Shown here in pieces: positions 59,330 through 64,000 of a stretch of DNA of 64,000 nucleotides. Source of the stretch: Chloroflexi bacterium AL-N1 (GTDB lineage Bacteria; Chloroflexota; Chloroflexia; Chloroflexales; Roseiflexaceae); contig WYDT01000031.1 of NCBI GenBank assembly GCA_013122435.1, positions 17,017 through 81,016 on the forward strand, in the 5' to 3' direction. The notes under the pieces are model-generated. The model was not told the origin of the DNA. It did no database searches and was given only the letters and a program-made list of their open reading frames with translations. The stretch's first letter is position 1. Every line of letters begins with the position of its first letter. A program made the translations under genes and the position numbers.

Positions 59330-62260
59330 TTATACGACAACGGTTCCCTGCCAGGACACCTTGAGCTCACTTGTGGCTACATGCAGACATTGAGCACCTG
59401 ACACACTATTGACGGTTAATACTGGTGCATCAATTACCGTACCAATTCGCGCATGGGCAACACCTTGCATCTGTTGTTCAAATACCTCAGCATGTACCAG
59501 TGGGACTTCAACAAGGAAACGTGTGGGTGACTCAGAGAAGAGCAACACAATATCCTCATTCAGATTGGTTGGGCGTGGGACAGCCTCCAGGTTGAGTTGC
59601 ATCCCCAGTGCGCCTGCAAAAGCCATTTCCGCTGCAGCCACCGCCAGCCCACCTTCGCTTAGATCGTGACAGGCAGCAACCCATCCTGCTCGAATAGCAG
59701 TGTGCATACGTGCAAGAATGCTGGGTGCCATGGCAAGATTAACCCGGGGGACCTGCGTATGGTGGGTGTCACACACCACATCGTAGTGCGAACCACCTAA
59801 CTCATCGTATGTTTCACCGACAAGATAGATGTAACTACCGACCTCTTTCACATCCATCGTGATAGTGTACTGCACCTCTGGCACCAGTGCGAGTGCCGAA
59901 ATCAGTAATGTGGGCGGGATAGCGTGTGCAATACCCTCAGCATCACGATATTCATTATTGAGCGAGTCTTTGCCAGAGATAAAGGGGGTGCCGTATGCCA
60001 ATGCAGCGTCGTAGCAACCTGCAGCGGCGCGGACCAGCCCAGCCATACGGTCAGGTTTGCGCGGATCGCCCCAGCAGAAGTTGTCAAGTATGGCGGTCTG
60101 TGCGGGATCACCACCAACGGCCACCACATTTCGTAGCGCCTCATCAATACAGGCCAGCGCCATCCAGTAGGGATCGATCTGCCCATAGTGCGGATTGATG
60201 CCACAACCAATAGCAAGACCTTGCGAGTCCGTATAGATTGGCTGCATAACAGTCGCATCACCAGGGCCGTCAGATTGTGCGCCTACCAAAGGCTTGATCA
60301 CGGTGCGTCCACCAACTTCGTGGTCGTAAGTACGAATGATTGGTTCTTTTGATGCAATATTTGGATGTGCCAGCAACGACAGAAGCGTGTCCCCAAGATC
60401 GTTCGCCGTGTTTGAAGGCGCAGTCTGATCAGGCTCTGTAGCCGACCACACCGCGTCTAACTTCCGCTGTGGAATGCCCTTGTGGAGGAATGCCATTGAG
60501 AGATCGACCAGAGTAGCGCCATCGTGTGTCACAGTGAGGCGTTGGTCGTCGGTGAACTGGCCAATCACCGTGGCTTCGACATCTTCATTCGTGCATAGTT
60601 GCAGCAGGGTATCGAGATGCTGTTGGGGAACTGCCAGCACCATCCGTTCCTGTGCTTCAGAAAGCCAGATTTCCCAGGGTTGTAGTCCGGCATATTTAAG
60701 CGATACGTGGGTTAGTTCGATCTGTGCGCCGGTTTCTTCGCCCATCTCACCAACTGCTGAGGAAAGACCACCTGCGCCACAATCCGTGATAGCGTTATAC
60801 AGCCCAGCATCACGCGCCTGCAGAATAATATCGAGGATCTTTTTCTCGGTAATCGGGTCGCCGATCTGCACGGCGCTGCCGACATCCTCTGCCGTCGTGT
60901 GGGTGAGTTCAGCGGAGGAGAACGTAGCCCCGTGAATACCATCACGTCCGGTGCGCCCCCCCAACACCACGATGGCATCGCCGGGTTGGACATGGCGCGG
61001 ATGCCGACCACGTGGTGCCAGACCAACCGTGCCGCAGAAGACCAATGGATTCGCAATGTAGCCATGGTCGTAGAGCACGGCGCCATTGACCGTGGGGATA
61101 CCAAGTTTGTTGCCATAGTCGCGGATCCCTGCAACGACTCCACTTGCGATCGTGCGTGGGTGCAGCACACCTGGACTCAGCGTTTCGGTGGGGAGATCGA
61201 GCAGGCCAAAGCAAAGTACGTTGGTATTGGCAATCGGTTGGGCCGACACACCCAGCACATCACGCACCACACCACCAACCCCGGTGTTTGCACCACCAAA
61301 CGGTTCGAGTGCCGATGGGTGATTATGAGTTTCCACCTTAAATGATAGTTCGTATGTATCTCCAAAAGCCACAATACCTGCATTATCAACAAAAGCACTT
61401 AAAACCCATGGTTGTTGAGAACGCGCCAGTATCGTATTGGTCGCTTCCATCAAAAATGTATGTATCAGGCTATCGATTGCACAATCGGACTGCAACATCT
61501 GATGGGCCGTGTACCAACGGGCATCAACATGGGAGGGCAGACTCGCCGATGACATGGCTTGGCTGCGATAGCTGACACGGGCCTTAAACGTTTTGTGGTA
61601 ACAGTGTTCACTCCAGGTCTGGGCCAGTGTTTCCAACTCACCGTCGGTCGGGGCACGTTCTTCCTGACGAAAGTAATCACGGATGGCATGCATCTCGGCC
61701 AGATCGAGCGAAAGCACGCCCTCACGGCTAATCCGCAGCAACTCATCATCATCAGCCTCAATCAGCACAATATGGGCAATCTGCGGAGGGGTATCGTCAG
61801 GCGGATAGATGAGCGTGGTATAGAATGCCTGTCGATCTGCAGTACCGTTGGTCTGGCTATGATAGGTAAACGTTGTCTGGATCAACGGGTTGTGGAGTGT
61901 GGCGCGGGTGGCTGCCAGCGTCTCTTCGGTACAATCACAAAGGTATTGCTGCAGTGTTTTAACAATATCCAGTCCGTTGATACCAAGGCGTGCAGCCCCA
62001 ATTTTGACGCTCTCGGCCTCATTATCGGTGACACCCGGCTTGTACGCGACTTCTACGATATATGCCGACTCAGGAGTTGGTTGGTGCTGATCCAGATGAT
62101 CAAGTGATGTCCACACCGTTGCTTGTGTAACGGGATCGTGCAAAAGCTCTGTCGTGAGACGATGCAAGTCATCCGCTGACAAGACACCATCAAGAAGATA
62201 GAGTTGGCGTGGCACTGCCGCGTCGTTCTGTGAACGCACAGTAACAAGATATACAGTCAT
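59330..62260 (-). CDS. purL: FGAM synthase PurL with fused PurS-like N-terminus
   Basis: 976 residues. It catalyses the fourth step of purine synthesis (FGAR + ATP + ammonia to FGAM). Residues 66-135 look like PurS (YIVEVAYKPGVTDNEAESVK.. ALRL-type pattern, IQTTFTY). From about 180 the protein follows small-type PurL: catalytic His219 in SEHCYHKTF, VETHNHPSALEPFGGANTGVGG, GGRTGRDGIHGATFSS, DCGAGGLSSAVGEMG and HDLSEGGLAVAAAEM. A glutaminase (PurQ) is needed and is not in this window. AAGGA lies before the ATG. It is first of a five-gene run (DUF1444, membrane protein, UspA, cNMP/CBS). Confidence 0.93.
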   Translation of the reverse strand: MTVYLVTVRSQNDAAVPRQLYLLDGVLSADDLHRLTTELLHDPVTQATVWTSLDHLDQHQPTPESAYIVEVAYKPGVTDNEAESVKIGAARLGINGLDIVKTLQQYLCDCTEETLAATRATLHNPLIQTTFTYHSQTNGTADRQAFYTTLIYPPDDTPPQIAHIVLIEADDDELLRISREGVLSLDLAEMHAIRDYFRQEERAPTDGELETLAQTWSEHCYHKTFKARVSYRSQAMSSASLPSHVDARWYTAHQMLQSDCAIDSLIHTFLMEATNTILARSQQPWVLSAFVDNAGIVAFGDTYELSFKVETHNHPSALEPFGGANTGVGGVVRDVLGVSAQPIANTNVLCFGLLDLPTETLSPGVLHPRTIASGVVAGIRDYGNKLGIPTVNGAVLYDHGYIANPLVFCGTVGLAPRGRHPRHVQPGDAIVVLGGRTGRDGIHGATFSSAELTHTTAEDVGSAVQIGDPITEKKILDIILQARDAGLYNAITDCGAGGLSSAVGEMGEETGAQIELTHVSLKYAGLQPWEIWLSEAQERMVLAVPQQHLDTLLQLCTNEDVEATVIGQFTDDQRLTVTHDGATLVDLSMAFLHKGIPQRKLDAVWSATEPDQTAPSNTANDLGDTLLSLLAHPNIASKEPIIRTYDHEVGGRTVIKPLVGAQSDGPGDATVMQPIYTDSQGLAIGCGINPHYGQIDPYWMALACIDEALRNVVAVGGDPAQTAILDNFCWGDPRKPDRMAGLVRAAAGCYDAALAYGTPFISGKDSLNNEYRDAEGIAHAIPPTLLISALALVPEVQYTITMDVKEVGSYIYLVGETYDELGGSHYDVVCDTHHTQVPRVNLAMAPSILARMHTAIRAGWVAACHDLSEGGLAVAAAEMAFAGALGMQLNLEAVPRPTNLNEDIVLLFSESPTRFLVEVPLVHAEVFEQQMQGVAHARIGTVIDAPVLTVNSVSGAQCLHVATSELKVSWQGTVVV

Positions 62261-62397
62261 TCTTCCTTATCCTGGCATAAACAATCGTTGTGATTAGGGA
62301 TTGTACCACGAAAATGATTCTGCTTAGGCGCGTGAGATTGTGTTGATGTCATTTGATGCTAGCATGGAACACATAGATTATGTATGAGGAAGCATAT

Positions 62398-63072
62398 ATG
62401 TCAAAACAATCGATTGGCCTTAACAAACAACTGTACCACTATCTCGTGTCTGTCTCCCTACGTGATCAGGATGTCTTACATCGTTTACGTGAAGAGACCG
62501 CCAAACAAAAGAGCGCGGTGATGCAGATTGCACCAGATCAGGGACAGTTTATGGCCATGTTGATCAAACTGCTGGGAGCCCGGCGTACGCTGGAGGTGGG
62601 CGTCTTTACCGGCTATAGTTCGCTGTGTGTGGCCCTGGCACTCCCCGATGATGGCCAAATTATCGCGTGTGATGTCAACGAAGAGTGGACCAACATAGCC
62701 TGTCGCTACTGGCAGGATGCCGGAGTGGCCCACAAGATCGATTTGCGGCTGGCTCCAGCAATGGATACCTTGGCGAAACTGGTGCGAGAGGGCGAACATA
62801 ACCGCTTTGATTTTGCGTTTATCGATGCGGATAAGACCAACTATAATGGCTACTACGAATTGTGTTTGCAACTCATTCGCCCAGGTGGGCTGATCGCTAT
62901 CGACAATGTGTTGTGGGGTGGGGCGGTGGCCAAACGCTTTCAGTGGGACGTCGAAACGAAGGCAATTCGTGCGCTGAATGCCAAGATCCACGCCGATCAG
63001 CGGGTCGATATCAGTCTGATCCCAGTTGGTGATGGACTGATGCTCGCCCGTAAGCGCGGTCTGGGCATCTAA
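62398..63072 (+). CDS. Family-3 (caffeoyl-CoA-type) O-methyltransferase
   Basis: 224 residues of the CCoAOMT-like class I SAM-dependent O-methyltransferases. QGQFMAMLIKLLGARRTLEVGVFTGYSSLCVALALP forms the SAM site, with CDVNEEWTNIACRYWQDAGV and the metal/catalytic region FDFAFIDADKTNYNGYYE and AIDNVLWGG. Related bacterial enzymes methylate small catechols. The ATG at 62398 has GAGGA 8 bases upstream. It is divergent from purL and convergent with the RHS remnant. Confidence 0.92.
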   Translation: MSKQSIGLNKQLYHYLVSVSLRDQDVLHRLREETAKQKSAVMQIAPDQGQFMAMLIKLLGARRTLEVGVFTGYSSLCVALALPDDGQIIACDVNEEWTNIACRYWQDAGVAHKIDLRLAPAMDTLAKLVREGEHNRFDFAFIDADKTNYNGYYELCLQLIRPGGLIAIDNVLWGGAVAKRFQWDVETKAIRALNAKIHADQRVDISLIPVGDGLMLARKRGLGI

Positions 63073-63885
63073 CGTGTGGTAGTGAAGAGAGGGGATGCTT
63101 GATCAAGTGAGTGAAATGAGTGCTCGGGTGTGGTCTCGAGCAGTTCGCCGTTGAGCAGCAGATGCGCCTGCGCGGGGTCGGTGTGGACGATGACATCGGT
63201 GACGGGAACAGCCCATACGCACCTGTGCCCTCGTGGTCGGCCCACACACACTCGCCGATCACGATCTCAACTGATCGGACGCAAGCTGTCTTCGGTGCTG
63301 ACCAGCGTCTCGGCGCGAAAGCTGTGGAAGCACAGGTTATCGACCACTTTGATCGTGTCGATCTCATCCACGTCGTCGCCCATACGCGTGGCCGCACGGG
63401 TGTCATCAGCCCGGTCGACCAATTTGAAGGTCTGGCGAAAGTCGTCGGCCTGGTCGAGACGTTTGACCGAGCGGATACCCGTCTTTCCGGCGGTACCATA
63501 GCCGCCCCCCGGTAAAGCCAGCCCAAAGACATACAGCCCGAGGACCGTGCCTTTCTCGGACAGCGAGGCACAGGAGTCCAGCACGGTCTGCGCGGTCTCA
63601 TAGGTGTCATAGACCTGCAAGGCGATCTCGGCAATCGCCCACACCGCCAACAGCACCGGGATGATCGCAATCTCGCCGCCGGGGTCGGTCCAGTTAGCCG
63701 GGCTGTTTTCGACATAGAGATACTTGTGCAGCGATTGTGGCCGGGTCGGAATGCCAGGGAACTGGTCCCGTTGCAGGAAGCGCCCCAGCGACGGCTGATA
63801 GTGCCATCCTGCAACGTCTCACGCACCAGATTGCCCCAGCCATCATACCCATAGGTCACCGTAATGCCCATGAGTCCATATCCTA
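63069..63885 (-). pseudogene. RHS/HINT polymorphic-toxin tip, disrupted
   Basis: Pieces of an RHS protein C-terminus appear in several frames of the minus strand. First a YD repeat (YGYDGWGNLVRETLQDGT), then in a shifted frame the RHS core WHYQPSLGRFLQRDQFPGIP and YLYVENSPANWTDPGGE, then helices and VLGLYVFGLALPGGGYG, then a HINT-type region CFHSFRAETLVSTEDSLRPI. That frame hits TGA at 63267 because of what looks like one extra T. EIVIGECVWADHEGTGAY continues in another frame, and PVTDVIVHTDPAQAHLLLNG and ETTPEHSFHS return to the first. The upstream RHS shell is missing before 63885. It is either a displaced toxin tip that has decayed or a stretch with sequencing errors. Confidence 0.72.
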
Positions 63886-64000
63886 TTTCGCATAAGAATG
63901 GATCGCAACAGTACACCCAAACAACTGGTAGCAGCCCATGGGGGGCAGATGGGGGTGACAAGTGTTGTAGGGCAGGGAAGTACATTCTGGTTTACGCTCC

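Overview
This window looks like a chromosomal segment of a Chloroflexota bacterium, probably class Chloroflexia, with GC near 50% by eye. The lineage call rests on gene content and protein style. There are XRE-HTH/STAND-ATPase/WD40 receptors, Thr/Pro-rich secreted proteins, a cytoplasmic Cys/His box fused to a GerMN lipoprotein-like protein, a TIGR03617-type F420-dependent oxidoreductase, a methylmalonyl-CoA mutase large subunit, and the order rpsB-tsf-pyrH-frr-uppS-cdsA-rseP. No phototrophy gene is visible. I could not run a database search, so genus is not claimed.

Layout. (1) 1-8.2 kb: a secreted ELWxxDGT-repeat protein diverges from an HTH/STAND/14-WD40 membrane receptor with three 12-bp iterons in front of it, followed by a two-repeat secreted protein. 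(2) 8.3-12.7 kb: a membrane pyrophosphatase gene followed by a tandem paralogue that has lost the catalytic motifs. (3) 13-18.6 kb: a loose region with a broken GNAT gene, an LLM oxidoreductase, an orphan + strand terminator, an unpaired BlaI-type repressor, a glutaminyl cyclase, a 140-bp tandem repeat array that repeatedly encodes a Shine-Dalgarno site plus a 21-residue mini-ORF, and two small genes. (4) 18.6-24.2 kb: an envelope polysaccharide operon (GT-C, GT4, nucleotide-sugar dehydrogenase). (5) 24.5-30.4 kb: a STAND/HEAT protein, a membrane-anchored response regulator with a RodZ-like HTH, and a small P-loop ATPase. (6) 30.5-39.6 kb, all on the minus strand: acyl-CoA mutase, a fatty-acid cluster (SDR, fabD, fabH), rpmF, yceD, a coiled-coil protein that seems to start at ATC, coaD, rsmD, an arginase-like protein and a phosphoesterase. 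(7) 39.8-48.9 kb: a GerMN protein, then the rpsB-to-rseP operon, whose tail carries a Cas4-like [4Fe-4S] nuclease split into two membrane proteins plus two small unknown genes. (8) 49-55 kb: an archaeal-looking methyltransferase with an adenylate-forming ligase, a GH16 laminarinase under a consensus promoter and LacI-type operator, and a metallo-beta-lactamase-fold hydrolase. (9) 55.4-64 kb: a purL (PurS-like fusion), DUF1444, membrane protein, UspA and DUF294 operon, an O-methyltransferase, and a broken RHS/HINT toxin tip.

The best candidates for something undescribed are the split membrane Cas4-like pair (42074-42837) with its two co-transcribed small partners, the tandem pseudo-pyrophosphatase (8297-10591), and the 140-bp mini-ORF array (16931-17468). 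Start codons were chosen by ribosome binding site and family N-termini; many are GTG or TTG. No tRNA, rRNA, CRISPR array or complete insertion sequence was recognised.
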